In this document: positions 35,348 to 43,961 of the stretch, in pieces
How the letters are laid out: the number at the start of each line of letters is the position of its first letter
Position numbering within the stretch: position 1 is the first letter of the stretch
Source of the DNA: Qipengyuania gaetbuli
GTDB taxonomy: Bacteria; Pseudomonadota; Alphaproteobacteria; Sphingomonadales; Sphingomonadaceae
Length of the DNA stretch: 64,000 bases
Assembly (NCBI RefSeq): GCF_009827315.1
Contig: NZ_WTYF01000004.1
Location: 992,001 to 1,056,000, forward strand
Reading direction: 5' to 3'
Position numbers and translations under genes: made by a program
The notes under the pieces: model-generated
What the model was told of the DNA's origin: nothing
Databases searched by the model: none
What the model saw: the letters and a program-made list of their open reading frames with translations, nothing else

Positions 35348-35986
35348 ATGGCGCAATACACGTTCTTCACCAATCCGATGAGCCGGGGCCAGATCGCACG
35401 CTGGGCGCTGCACGAGGTCGGTGCGGACTATGCCACCGAGCTGGTCGACTGGACGAACAAACCGGCCGGCCTGACCGAGGCAAACCCGCTCGGCAAGGTG
35501 CCGACGCTCGTCCACCATCACGGGGGCGATCATATCCACGTCGTCACCGAAACCGCGGCAATCTGCCACTACCTTGCCGAAATGCACCCCGAGCGGGGCC
35601 TGCTTCCCCTGCCCGACGAGAAGGCGGATTACTTCCGCTATTTCTTCTTCGCTGCCGGCCCCGTCGAACAGGCCGTGGTCTCGCGCGCGATGGGCTGGTC
35701 GGTCGACGATCCGCAAAAGCAGGGCATGCTCGGCTACGGCAGTTACGAACGGGCGATGGACACGTTCGACACGCTGCTGACGGGCCGCGATTTCGTCTGC
35801 GGCGACCGCTTCACCATGGCCGACGTCTATGTCGGCAGCCAGGTCGACTGGGGGCTCAATTTCGGCTCCATCCCCAAGCGCGCCGTGTTCGAGGACTATG
35901 CGGCGCGGCTGCGCGAACGCACTGCCTACAAGGAGGCCAAGGCCATCGACATGGACCTCATAGCCAAGGCGCAGGCCAATGGCTGA
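35348..35986 (+). CDS. glutathione S-transferase, 212 aa
   Basis: An N-terminal thioredoxin-like domain (SRGQIARWALHEVGADY; NPLGKVPTLV with the cis-Pro; TETAAICHYLAE with the glutathione-binding Glu/Thr) and a helical C-terminal domain (FTMADVYVGSQVDW) are clear. The candidate catalytic residue is Ser12. It probably conjugates glutathione to electrophiles. It overlaps the following VOC gene by 8 bp, and its co-expression with two VOC proteins suggests a detoxification function. Confidence 0.92.
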   Translation: MAQYTFFTNPMSRGQIARWALHEVGADYATELVDWTNKPAGLTEANPLGKVPTLVHHHGGDHIHVVTETAAICHYLAEMHPERGLLPLPDEKADYFRYFFFAAGPVEQAVVSRAMGWSVDDPQKQGMLGYGSYERAMDTFDTLLTGRDFVCGDRFTMADVYVGSQVDWGLNFGSIPKRAVFEDYAARLRERTAYKEAKAIDMDLIAKAQANG

Positions 35987-36464
35987 CGAAATGCTGGCTC
36001 TGTGCCTCTGGTTCGAGAAGGACGCGGAAGCAGCCGCGCGTTTCTACTGCGACCTCTTCCCCGACAGCGAAATCGTCTCGATCAACCGCTCGCCCACCGA
36101 CTGGCCGGGCGGCAAGGCGGGCGACGTGCTGACCACCGACCTGACCCTGCTGGGTGTCAGGACGATGGCCATGAGCGGCAACACCGACGACACCTTCACC
36201 AACGCCATCTCGCTGCAGGTCTTTACCGAGACGCAGGAGGAAACCGACCGCTACTGGGACGCCCTGCTCGGCGAGACGGGTTCGCCCATGGCCTGCAGCT
36301 GGCTGACCGACCGCTTCGGCATCCGCTGGCAGGTCGTGCCGCGCGTGCTGATGGAAGGACTGGCGCACGAGGACCCCGAGGTGAAGGGCCGCGTCTTCGG
36401 CGCGATGATGCAGATGGTGAAGATCGACCACGCGGCGATCGAAGCCGCGATTGCCGGGAACTGA
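35979..36464 (+). CDS. PhnB-like VOC family protein, 161 aa
   Basis: LWFEKDAEAAARFYCDLFPDSEIVSI at the start and TDRFGIRWQVVPRVL with the Trp-Gln-Val-Val-Pro are the signature of the 3-demethylubiquinone-methyltransferase-like VOC subgroup (PF06983, often mis-annotated as PhnB). No methyltransferase domain is present. The biochemical role is unknown. Coupled to the GST gene by an 8 bp overlap and followed after 1 bp by the SRPBCC gene. Confidence 0.88.
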   Translation: MADEMLALCLWFEKDAEAAARFYCDLFPDSEIVSINRSPTDWPGGKAGDVLTTDLTLLGVRTMAMSGNTDDTFTNAISLQVFTETQEETDRYWDALLGETGSPMACSWLTDRFGIRWQVVPRVLMEGLAHEDPEVKGRVFGAMMQMVKIDHAAIEAAIAGN

Positions 36465-36465
36465 C

Positions 36466-36906
36466 ATGCACGAATTATCCGTCACCCGCTTCATCGCCGC
36501 CTCGCCGGAAAAGGTCTGGGACGTGATGGCCAACCGGCAGGAAGAATGGTGGTGCCCCCGCCCCTGGTCGATCGAGATGATCGCGCAGGAACGCCGCCCG
36601 GGTGGTCGCAGCGCGATGATCATGCGCGGCCCCGAGGGCGAGGAGATGCCGCAGGAAGGGATCTTCCTCGCGTGGGAAGAAGGCCGCCGCTTCGTCACCA
36701 CCGATGCTGTCACCAGCGATTTCCGACCAGCCGGTCCCTTCATGGTCGGCATCTGGGAAATCGAGCCCGAGGGCGACGGCACGCGCTACACCGCCAGTGC
36801 CCGGCACTGGACCGAGGAATCCATGTGGCAGCACGCCGAGATGGGTTTCGAGGAAGGGTGGAGCGCCTGTGCCGCCCAGCTCGCGGAGCTGTGCGAAGGC
36901 GGCTGA
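36466..36906 (+). CDS. SRPBCC/AHSA1-family protein, 146 aa
   Basis: The helix-grip fold is indicated by VTRFIAASPEKVWDVMANRQEEWW, a central series of strands, and GDGTRYTASARHWTEES with a long C-terminal helix (AEMGFEEGWSACAAQLAELC). The AHSA1/START-like group binds small hydrophobic ligands in a deep pocket. Within the cassette it may bind or sense the substrate shared with the VOC and GST proteins. It is the last gene of the cassette, with its stop directly next to that of the J-domain gene. Confidence 0.88.
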   Translation: MHELSVTRFIAASPEKVWDVMANRQEEWWCPRPWSIEMIAQERRPGGRSAMIMRGPEGEEMPQEGIFLAWEEGRRFVTTDAVTSDFRPAGPFMVGIWEIEPEGDGTRYTASARHWTEESMWQHAEMGFEEGWSACAAQLAELCEGG

Positions 36907-37500
36907 TCAGGCGATCGCGCGGCTCTTGCGCAGCGTCTGGTAAGCTTCGACCACCTTGCCCAGCCGCGCCTCATGGGTGCGGTCGCCGCCATTGCGGTCG
37001 GGGTGGTAGCGGCGGACCAGTTCCGAATAGCGCCGCCTTAGCCTAGTGCGATCAACATCCAGCCCAAGGCCCATCGTGTCGAGCGCCTCTGCCTCTTCGC
37101 GGCTAAAACGCCCGTCCATCGCCATCTCGGCCTGCCTTCGCGCGCGGCTCTTGATGCCATTGGCGCGCGCCGAGATCGCTTCCAGAGGGTCGTCGTAATC
37201 GGCCCAGCGCGGCATTCCGTCGACGCCGGCGGTGGGACGGAAGGTCGGGCTTTCGGTGCGCCACCCGCTCGCCGGGGCCTGCGCCTCGAGGATTTCCTCT
37301 GCCGTCATGCCTTCGAACCAGTCGTATCCGGCATTGAATTCGCGCACGTGCTCAAGGCACATCCAGCGCCAGCTTCCCGGTCCGTCGAAGCCGTGCCCGG
37401 CCGTGCCCGGAGCGCGGAATTCGCCGGCCTCGGTGCAGGCGGGATGATCGCAGGTTCTTCCTTCGGCTTCGTGCCGTCCGTGAAACTTTGTCTGACGCAT
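36907..37500 (-). CDS. J-domain (DnaJ-like) protein, 197 aa
   Basis: The C-terminal 60 residues form a J domain with the HPD motif (RRYHPDRNGG) that stimulates Hsp70 ATPase. The N-terminus has His/Cys residues (CDHPACTEAGEFRAP, then WRWMCLEHVREFN) that could bind zinc, followed by an Asp/Pro-rich linker. This layout, J domain at the C-terminus, is typical of alphaproteobacterial proteins encoded beside bolA and cobS. It is divergent from bolA (60 bp). Target Hsp70 is presumably DnaK. Confidence 0.9.
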   Translation of the reverse strand: MRQTKFHGRHEAEGRTCDHPACTEAGEFRAPGTAGHGFDGPGSWRWMCLEHVREFNAGYDWFEGMTAEEILEAQAPASGWRTESPTFRPTAGVDGMPRWADYDDPLEAISARANGIKSRARRQAEMAMDGRFSREEAEALDTMGLGLDVDRTRLRRRYSELVRRYHPDRNGGDRTHEARLGKVVEAYQTLRKSRAIA

Positions 37501-37560
37501 TCGTTCTAGGATGGGGAGCGAAACGCTGTATGGGAAGAGGCAGCAAGGAGAAGCGAACGC

Positions 37561-37833
37561 ATGGCAGGACCGGTTCAGCAGGAGATGGAACGGCTTTTGA
37601 CCGGGGCCTTCGCGCCTACGCGCCTCGAAGTGATCAACGACAGCGCGAAGCACCACGGCCATGCCGGCGACGACGGCAGCGGCGAATCGCACTTCAGCGT
37701 CGTAATCGAGGCACCTGCCTTTGCCGGCAAGAGCCGCCTAGAGCGCCAGCGCATGGTCAACCGCGCGCTGGGCGACATTCCGGGCGAGCGCGTCCACGCC
37801 CTCTCCATCCAGGCATCCGCACCGACACCATAA
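37561..37833 (+). CDS. bolA: BolA-family protein, 90 aa
   Basis: The fold and the conserved RLEVINDSAKHHGHAG and ESHFSVVIEAPAFAGKSRLERQRMVN match BolA, with the conserved His residues and the FxGxSRLxRQR helix-turn-helix-like segment. BolA proteins pair with monothiol glutaredoxins in iron-sulfur trafficking and influence morphology. The length is normal. AAGGAG lies about 10 bases before the ATG. Pirin follows after 9 bp. Confidence 0.93.
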   Translation: MAGPVQQEMERLLTGAFAPTRLEVINDSAKHHGHAGDDGSGESHFSVVIEAPAFAGKSRLERQRMVNRALGDIPGERVHALSIQASAPTP

Positions 37834-37842
37834 GGAACCGAG

Positions 37843-38733
37843 ATGAGCCAGATCGACCTGACGCTTACGCCGACAACCCACGACCTCGGCCAGTTCGAGG
37901 TCCGACGGGTTCTTCCGGCCAAGAAGCGGACCATGGTCGGTCCCTTCATCTTCGTCGACCAGTTCGGCCCGGCGCAGCTCGATCTCGGCACGGGAATGGA
38001 CGTGCGCCCGCACCCGCATATCAACCTCGCCACAGTGACCTGGCTGTTCGAGGGCGCGATCGAGCACCGCGACAGTATCGGCAGCGTCTCGACCATCCGT
38101 CCTGGTCAGGTGAACCTGATGACCGCCGGGTGCGGCATCGTACATTCCGAACGCTCGCCAGCGGCAGAGCGCAAGGCGGGGCCGAGGCTCTACGGCATGC
38201 AGACCTGGCTCGCACTGCCCGACGGGCGCGAGGAAATCGACCCGGCCTTCGAGGCGGTGACCGAGCTTCCCATCGTCGAGGACGGGCGCGCGCGGGCCAT
38301 CGTCATCATGGGCGAGCTGTGGGGCGAACGCGCGCCGACCACCACCTATGCCGATACCATCTATGCCGAAATCATGCTGGAAGCGGGCGGCGCCATCCCG
38401 ATCGAGGAGGATGCCGACGAACGCGCGCTGATGCTGGTCGGCGGCGAGGCGAGCGTCGATGGGCACGAGCTGGAGCAATACACGCTCAACATCCTCCAGC
38501 CCGGCCGCGACATGACGCTGGAGAGCAAGACGGGGGCGCGCGTCATGCTGTTGGGCGGCGAGGCATTCGAGACCAAGCGTCATGCTTGGTGGAACTTCGT
38601 CAGCTCGCGCTGCGAGCGCATCCAGCAGGCCAAGGAAGACTGGCGCAACCACCGCTTCCCGGAAATCCCGGGCGACAGCGAGGAGCGCATCGAGCTGCCG
38701 GAAGGCGAGCCGAAGACCGTTACCTATCCTTGA
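37843..38733 (+). CDS. pirin-family protein, 296 aa
   Basis: This is a bicupin. The N-terminal cupin has the metal-binding histidines in VRPHPHINLATVTWLFEG and the later GIVHSE with its His and Glu; the C-terminal domain is present (VMLLGGEAFETKRHAWWNFVSS). Metal ligands are complete, so a quercetinase-like or regulatory role is possible, but the function of bacterial pirins is not settled. It follows bolA and precedes an SDR and hydrolase, probably in one transcript. Confidence 0.92.
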   Translation: MSQIDLTLTPTTHDLGQFEVRRVLPAKKRTMVGPFIFVDQFGPAQLDLGTGMDVRPHPHINLATVTWLFEGAIEHRDSIGSVSTIRPGQVNLMTAGCGIVHSERSPAAERKAGPRLYGMQTWLALPDGREEIDPAFEAVTELPIVEDGRARAIVIMGELWGERAPTTTYADTIYAEIMLEAGGAIPIEEDADERALMLVGGEASVDGHELEQYTLNILQPGRDMTLESKTGARVMLLGGEAFETKRHAWWNFVSSRCERIQQAKEDWRNHRFPEIPGDSEERIELPEGEPKTVTYP

Positions 38734-38743
38734 GGGGGACCAC

Positions 38744-39559
38744 ATGAGTTTCGAGGGAAAGACCGCCTGGATCACCGGCGCATCGAGCGGTATCGGGGCC
38801 GCGCTGGCGAAGGAATGGGCCGCGCGCGGTGCCGCGATCATCCTCTCTGGCCGCGACGAGGCGCGCCTTGCCGAAGTCGCCGCAAGCCTGCCCACCGAAA
38901 CGCTCCTCCTGCCATTCGACGTGCGCGACGAGGGCGCGATGGAGGCCGCGACGGACAAGGCCACCGGCTGGATAGGCCATGTCGACATCTTCGTCGCCAA
39001 TGCCGGCATTTCGCAGCGCAGCCCGGCGGTCGATACCGCGATGCAGGTCTACCGCGACATCATCGAGGTCGACCTTACCGCGCAGATCGCCGCGACGCAG
39101 GCGCTGCTGCCGCACTTCACGGCGCGCGGCAGTGGGCATTTGATGTTCATCTCCTCCATCGCGGGCAAAGTCGGCGTGCCCATGCGCACTGCCTATTGCG
39201 CGGCCAAGCACGGCCTCATCGGCTATGCCGACGCGCTGCGCGGCGAATTGTCGCAGAGCGGCGTCGCCGTCCACGTCGTGTGCCCCGGCTCGGTCGCCAC
39301 CGATGTCAGCCGCAACGCACTGACCGCCGACGGCAGCAAGCGCGGACGCAGCGATAAGGTCATCGACAACGGCATTCCCCCGCAAGAGGCCGCTCGCCGC
39401 ATCATCGACGCGGTCGAGGCAGGCGAGCGCGAGATCATCGTAGCCGAGGGCATGGAGCAGGCGATGGGCGAAAGCCGCCGCACGCCCGATGCCATGTTCG
39501 ACCAGGTCGCCGCCATGGTGGCGGCAGGCTACATGGAAAAGATGCAGGCGGAAGACTGA
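38744..39559 (+). CDS. short-chain dehydrogenase/reductase, 271 aa
   Basis: The classic SDR cofactor motif TGASSGIGAALAKEW (TGxxxGxG), the NAG segment, the catalytic Ser in FISSIAG and the Tyr-Lys pair YCAAKHG are all present, so the enzyme should be an active NAD(P)-dependent oxidoreductase. The substrate is unknown. The start has GAGGGGG upstream. Its stop overlaps the next start by 1 bp (TGATG), coupling it to the alpha/beta hydrolase. Confidence 0.92.
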   Translation: MSFEGKTAWITGASSGIGAALAKEWAARGAAIILSGRDEARLAEVAASLPTETLLLPFDVRDEGAMEAATDKATGWIGHVDIFVANAGISQRSPAVDTAMQVYRDIIEVDLTAQIAATQALLPHFTARGSGHLMFISSIAGKVGVPMRTAYCAAKHGLIGYADALRGELSQSGVAVHVVCPGSVATDVSRNALTADGSKRGRSDKVIDNGIPPQEAARRIIDAVEAGEREIIVAEGMEQAMGESRRTPDAMFDQVAAMVAAGYMEKMQAED

Positions 39560-40461
39560 TGGACTGGCCCCAGACCCGCATCACGCTCGCCAACGGCATC
39601 GAGCTCGACACCGTCGACACCGGCCCGCGCGATGCGCCGGTGCTCATCTTCTTACACGGCTTTCCCGAAAGCCACCGCACCTGGCGCCACCAGATCGCCC
39701 ATTTCGAGGACCGCTACCGCTGCATTGCCGCCGACCAGCGCGGCTATCGCGGCTCGTCCAAACCCGAAGGCGTGGACAGTTACACGCCCGACAAGATCGT
39801 GGGCGACGTCTTTCTGCTGGCAGAGGCGCTGGGCGTCGACACCTTCACCATCGTCGGCCACGACTGGGGCGGCGCGATCGCATGGGGCGTGGCGATGGCG
39901 GGCCAGATGACCGGCAAGGTCACGCGCGCGGTCATCGCCAACGCGCCGCACCACGCGGTCTTCCAGAAGCTGCTCTACACCTCTCCCGTCCAGCGCGAGG
40001 CAAGCCAGTACATGCGCGGCTTCCGCGATCCGGCAAAGGAGGCGCTGGTGCAGAAGAAAGGCCTGTTCGGCATCCTCGAGGACCAGATCCGCTGGGACGC
40101 GCCCGACAAGATGGAACCGGCAGAGCGCATGCGCCTGCTGGAGGACTGGCAGGACCGCGATGCCGCGATCGCCATGCTGAACTGGTACCGCGCCAGCCCG
40201 ATCGACATCCCGCCGCTCGATGCGCCCTATGAAGTGCCCGAAGGCTGGGCCCCCGCGCCCTTCCCTCCGATCACTATCCCAACACTGGTGATCTGGGCGC
40301 AGGACGACCTCGCCCTGCCGCCGGAGAATACCGACGAGCTGGACAGGCACGTGTCCGACCTGACGCTGGTGAAAGTGCCCGATTGCGGCCACTTCGTTCC
40401 GTGGGAAGCGCCCGATGCGGTCAATTCCGCGATGGAGGAATTCTTCGCGCGTACCGGTTAG
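39559..40461 (+). CDS. alpha/beta hydrolase, epoxide-hydrolase/dehalogenase-like, 300 aa
   Basis: HGFPESHRTWRHQI, VGHDWGGAIAWG (Asp nucleophile) and the final VPDCGHFVPWEAP histidine show an alpha/beta hydrolase of the epoxide hydrolase or haloalkane dehalogenase group. It resembles the hydrolase at 17 kb in general plan but is not a close copy. It is coupled to the SDR gene, so the two may act on one compound, for example an epoxide followed by an alcohol oxidation. Its end overlaps that of the convergent DUF2332 gene by 4 bp. Confidence 0.88.
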   Translation: MDWPQTRITLANGIELDTVDTGPRDAPVLIFLHGFPESHRTWRHQIAHFEDRYRCIAADQRGYRGSSKPEGVDSYTPDKIVGDVFLLAEALGVDTFTIVGHDWGGAIAWGVAMAGQMTGKVTRAVIANAPHHAVFQKLLYTSPVQREASQYMRGFRDPAKEALVQKKGLFGILEDQIRWDAPDKMEPAERMRLLEDWQDRDAAIAMLNWYRASPIDIPPLDAPYEVPEGWAPAPFPPITIPTLVIWAQDDLALPPENTDELDRHVSDLTLVKVPDCGHFVPWEAPDAVNSAMEEFFARTG

Positions 40462-41525
40462 GCAGTGAGCCACTCCACCCATGCGCCGTGGGGATGCGCA
40501 TTGGCAAGGTGCACCTGGCTCTCCCCGCCGGGCCAGTAACGGACCTTGAGTTCGTGCGCGAAAGTCTCGCGATTGGTTTCGAGGCTGACATGCGCGAAGG
40601 GGTGCTCTGCACCTGCACGCGCCCCTGCATCCTGCATGGCCGCCTCGATCCGCGCCTGCGTCGCGTCGGAAAGGTACTGCCACATGATCGAATGGGCGAG
40701 CACGCGGGTGACGCCCGCCTCTTGCTTGCGCGCCAGCTCCTGCTCCAACCAGTCGCCTGCATCCATGCGCTCGATCTCAGGCGGCATCTGCTTTGCCAGC
40801 GCAATCGCGGCGTCGATCCGCGCCATGCGGCCGGTCGCCTCGGGCCAGACATAGCTCTTGAGGCGCAGCGCCTCGGCCTCGTCGGTCAGGTCGACCGGCG
40901 CGATGTCGCTGCCGCGCGCATCGGCGAATTCCATGGCGGCGGCAGGCGGCGGATTGCCGCGCCATTCGGGGGCAATCCGCATCCGGCTTGCCGAAGGGCC
41001 CGTCTCGACCCCGCCGAGATCGTAATGGTAGCGGCCCATCATCGTGTTGATGCCCGCGCTGGCCCCGATTTCGAGGAATTCGAAGCGCGGCGTCGTCCGC
41101 CCGTCCGCCAGCCACAGCAATGCGGCGGCAAAGCTGGCCGACCGGCCCGCCTCGTTGGTCTGCGGCGGCCCGTCGAGCCACGGCATCAGGCGCGCGTCAT
41201 GCGCCTCCACGATTTCCAGCAGCAGCGCATCGACATCGGCCTGCGAGGCAACGCGCCCGGCATAGACATCCGCCAGTCGAGGTTCGTCGCCAGTCAGCAG
41301 GAGGTTGTGGATGCCGCCTGCTATCCTCAGCGGCATGGCATCGCGCAGCGAAAGCCCCTGCCAAGCGAAAATCCGCCGTGCGGTGGCTGCCTCGCTTGCC
41401 TCCAGCGCCAGCAGCGCGCGCACGACCTGCGCCGTGCCAGGCGCACCGGCATTCTCCGCATGGCGGGCCTGCCATTCGATGGCTTCGGGCACCGATACGA
41501 TTTCCATTACCGCGCCGTCAGCCAT
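40458..41525 (-). CDS. DUF2332 family protein, 355 aa
   Basis: The sequence fits DUF2332, seen in actinobacteria and alphaproteobacteria. The central [24 protein letters not shown] looks like a Rossmann-type SAM or nucleotide site (GASAG), and the end has [20 protein letters not shown] and [20 protein letters not shown]. Function is unknown; a methyltransferase-like fold is an inference. ATG 41525 gives a complete N-terminus. It is divergent from hisG with 44 bp between starts. Confidence 0.83.
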   Translation of the reverse strand: MADGAVMEIVSVPEAIEWQARHAENAGAPGTAQVVRALLALEASEAATARRIFAWQGLSLRDAMPLRIAGGIHNLLLTGDEPRLADVYAGRVASQADVDALLLEIVEAHDARLMPWLDGPPQTNEAGRSASFAAALLWLADGRTTPRFEFLEIGASAGINTMMGRYHYDLGGVETGPSASRMRIAPEWRGNPPPAAAMEFADARGSDIAPVDLTDEAEALRLKSYVWPEATGRMARIDAAIALAKQMPPEIERMDAGDWLEQELARKQEAGVTRVLAHSIMWQYLSDATQARIEAAMQDAGARAGAEHPFAHVSLETNRETFAHELKVRYWPGGESQVHLANAHPHGAWVEWLTA

Positions 41526-41569
41526 ATGCGTTGCCCTTTCTGCCTCGTGTCACTATCTGCCGCCACGCA

Positions 41570-42223
41570 ATGACCAACAGCCTGACCTTTGCCATTCCCA
41601 AGGGGCGAATCCTCGACGAGGCGCTGCCCGTGATGGCGCGTGCCGGCGTGGTGCCCGAGGATGGCTTCCACGACAAGGCCAACCGCTCGCTCACCTTCGC
41701 CACGACGCGCGACGACATGCGGCTGATCCGCGTGCGCGCCTTCGACGTGGCGACTTTCGTGGCGCATGGCGCGGCGCAGCTGGGCATCGTCGGGTCCGAC
41801 GTGATCGAGGAGTTCGACTATGCCGAACTCTACGCGCCGGTCGATCTCGACATCGGCCACTGCCACCTTGCCGTGGCGGAGCCCAAGGGCGCGCAAGACA
41901 CCGGCAGCGCCAGCCATTTGCGCGTTGCGACCAAGTACCCCAACATCACCCGCCGCCATTTCGAGCGGATGGGTATCCAGGCCGAATGCGTGAAGCTGAA
42001 CGGGGCGATGGAAATCGCGCCCGAACTGGGGCTTGCAGGCCGCATCGTCGACCTCGTCTCCACCGGCACTACGCTACGTGAGAACGGGCTCGTCGAAACC
42101 AGCCGCATTATGGACATTTCCGCGCGCCTGATCGTCAACCGCGCCGCGTTGAAGACCGACCCGCGCGTGGCCGCACTGGTGGAGGCCTTCCGCGCCATCA
42201 GCGAAGAGCAGAGCGCCGCCTGA
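41570..42223 (+). CDS. hisG: ATP phosphoribosyltransferase, short form, 217 aa
   Basis: HisG starts histidine synthesis by joining PRPP to ATP. The N-terminal [18 protein letters not shown], the [10 protein letters not shown] segment and the PRPP loop [15 protein letters not shown] are present, and the C-terminal regulatory ACT-like domain is absent, so this is the short form. In other organisms the short form needs HisZ as a regulatory partner; no hisZ is in the window. The stop overlaps hisD by 1 bp (TGATG). Confidence 0.95.
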   Translation: MTNSLTFAIPKGRILDEALPVMARAGVVPEDGFHDKANRSLTFATTRDDMRLIRVRAFDVATFVAHGAAQLGIVGSDVIEEFDYAELYAPVDLDIGHCHLAVAEPKGAQDTGSASHLRVATKYPNITRRHFERMGIQAECVKLNGAMEIAPELGLAGRIVDLVSTGTTLRENGLVETSRIMDISARLIVNRAALKTDPRVAALVEAFRAISEEQSAA

Positions 42224-43512
42224 TGCTGCTGCTGAAGACGAGCGACGAAGGCTTCGAGGCGAAGTTCACCAAGGTCGTGCGCGACCGCCGCGAAAGCGAC
42301 ACGCAGGTCGGCCGCGACGTGTCCGCCATCCTCCACGAGGTGCGCGAGCGCGGCGACAAGGCGCTGGTCGAATACACCACCCGCTTCGACGGCCACAATC
42401 TCTCCACCGAGGACGACTGGTCGATCTCGAAGGAAACCTGCGAGGAAGCCTACAAGTCGCTCGATGCGGACCTGCGCGAGGCGCTGGAAACCGCCGCCGA
42501 GCGTATCCGCGCCTATCACGAAGGCCAGCTGCCCGAAGACCGCGACTACACCGATGCCATCGGCATGCGGCTCGGCGCGCGCTGGACGGCGGTCGATGCG
42601 GCGGGCCTCTATGTGCCCGGCGGGCGGGCGGCCTATCCCTCCTCGCTGCTGATGAACGCCATTCCCGCCAAGGTCGCGGGCGTCGGGCGTCTTGTCGTTA
42701 CCACCCCCACGCCCAAGGGCGAGGTGAACCCGCTGGTGCTGGCCGCCGCGCATATCGCCGGGGTGGACGAAATCTACCGCGTCGGCGGCGCGCAGGCCGT
42801 TGCCGCGCTCGCCTATGGCACGCAGCGCATCAAGCGCGTCGATGTCGTAACCGGCCCCGGCAATGCCTGGGTCGCGGAAGCCAAGCGCCAGCTTTACGGC
42901 GTGGTCGGCATCGACATGGTCGCAGGGCCGAGCGAAATCCTCGTTATCGCAGACGGGAAGAACGATCCCGAGTGGATCGCGGCCGACCTCCTGAGCCAGG
43001 CCGAACACGACCCGACCAGCCAGTCGATCCTGATCACCGACGATGCGCGCTTTGCCGCGCAGGTCGAAGATGCGGTCGATCTTGCCCTGATGAAGCTCCC
43101 GACCGCCAAGACGGCGCGAGCCAGCTGGGACGCGCACGGCCTCATCGTAATCGTCGACAGCCTCGAAGACGCGATACCACTGGCCGACCGGCTGGCCGCC
43201 GAACACGTCGAGATCGCCGTGGACGATCCCGAGCCGCTGTTCGCGAAGCTGCGCCATGCGGGCAGCGTATTCCTCGGCCGCAACACGCCCGAAGCCGTCG
43301 GCGACTACATCGCCGGGCCCAACCACGTCCTTCCCACCGGCCGCCGCGCGCGTTTTGCGAGCGGGTTGTCGGTACTCGACTTCATGAAGCGCACCAGCTT
43401 CATCGGTGCCAGCCAGGGCGCGCTCGAAGCCATCGGGCCTGCCGCAGTGCGCCTTGCCGAGGCGGAAGGCCTCCCCGCGCACGCCCTTTCGATTTCCAAG
43501 AGACTGTCATGA
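42223..43512 (+). CDS. hisD: histidinol dehydrogenase, 429 aa
   Basis: HisD oxidises L-histidinol to histidine in two NAD-dependent steps using zinc. VPGGRAAYPSSLLMNAIPAKVAGV, VDVVTGPGNAWVAEAKRQLYG, DLLSQAEHDPTSQSILIT, and the C-terminal PNHVLPTGRRARFASGLSV are the family blocks, including the catalytic Glu-His (SQAEHD) and zinc ligands. The length is normal. It overlaps nusB by 4 bp. Confidence 0.97.
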   Translation: MLLLKTSDEGFEAKFTKVVRDRRESDTQVGRDVSAILHEVRERGDKALVEYTTRFDGHNLSTEDDWSISKETCEEAYKSLDADLREALETAAERIRAYHEGQLPEDRDYTDAIGMRLGARWTAVDAAGLYVPGGRAAYPSSLLMNAIPAKVAGVGRLVVTTPTPKGEVNPLVLAAAHIAGVDEIYRVGGAQAVAALAYGTQRIKRVDVVTGPGNAWVAEAKRQLYGVVGIDMVAGPSEILVIADGKNDPEWIAADLLSQAEHDPTSQSILITDDARFAAQVEDAVDLALMKLPTAKTARASWDAHGLIVIVDSLEDAIPLADRLAAEHVEIAVDDPEPLFAKLRHAGSVFLGRNTPEAVGDYIAGPNHVLPTGRRARFASGLSVLDFMKRTSFIGASQGALEAIGPAAVRLAEAEGLPAHALSISKRLS

Positions 43513-43961
43513 GCAACAACCCCCGTTCGCAGGCCCGCAGCGCCGCCCGCCTCGGCGCCGTCCAGGCGCTTTACCAGCAGCAGATGGAAGGCACGGCCAC
43601 CGCCCGCCTCCTCGACGAATTCCACCAGCATCGCCTCGGCAAGGTAATCGAGGACGAGGAATATGCCGAGGCCGATGTCGAGTTCTTCGACGACATCGTG
43701 AAGGGCGTCGATGCCCGCCGCGGCGAGATCGACGACCTGATTGCCGCGCGCCTCGCCTCGGGCTGGACGCTTGCCCGTCTCGATAAGACCATGCTGCAGA
43801 TCCTGCGCGCCGGCAGCTACGAACTGCTCGCCCGCGCCGACGTGCCCATGGCCGCGGCGATCAGCGAATATGTCGATGTCGCCAAGGCCTTCTTCGACGA
43901 CCGCGAGGCGAAGTTCGTGAACGGCATCCTCGACGCGGTCGCCAAAGAGATCGGACGCTGA
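43509..43961 (+). CDS. nusB: transcription antitermination factor NusB, 150 aa
   Basis: NusB binds boxA RNA with S10 and supports rRNA antitermination. Conserved NusB features are RLGAVQALYQQQM, the ILRAGSYELL helix, ADVPMAAAISEYVDVAKAFFDDREAKFVNGILDAVAKEI at the C-terminus. The sequence matches alphaproteobacterial NusB in length. It is coupled to hisD by a 4 bp overlap and to thiL by the stop codon overlap. The arrangement with thiL is common in proteobacteria. Confidence 0.95.
   Translation: MSNNPRSQARSAARLGAVQALYQQQMEGTATARLLDEFHQHRLGKVIEDEEYAEADVEFFDDIVKGVDARRGEIDDLIAARLASGWTLARLDKTMLQILRAGSYELLARADVPMAAAISEYVDVAKAFFDDREAKFVNGILDAVAKEIGR

Noticed and set aside
39559..40461. Duplicate of the hydrolase gene at 17 kb
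   Set aside because: Both share the HGFPES and GHDWG motifs of the family, but the remainder differs widely, so they are separate family members and not a recent duplication.
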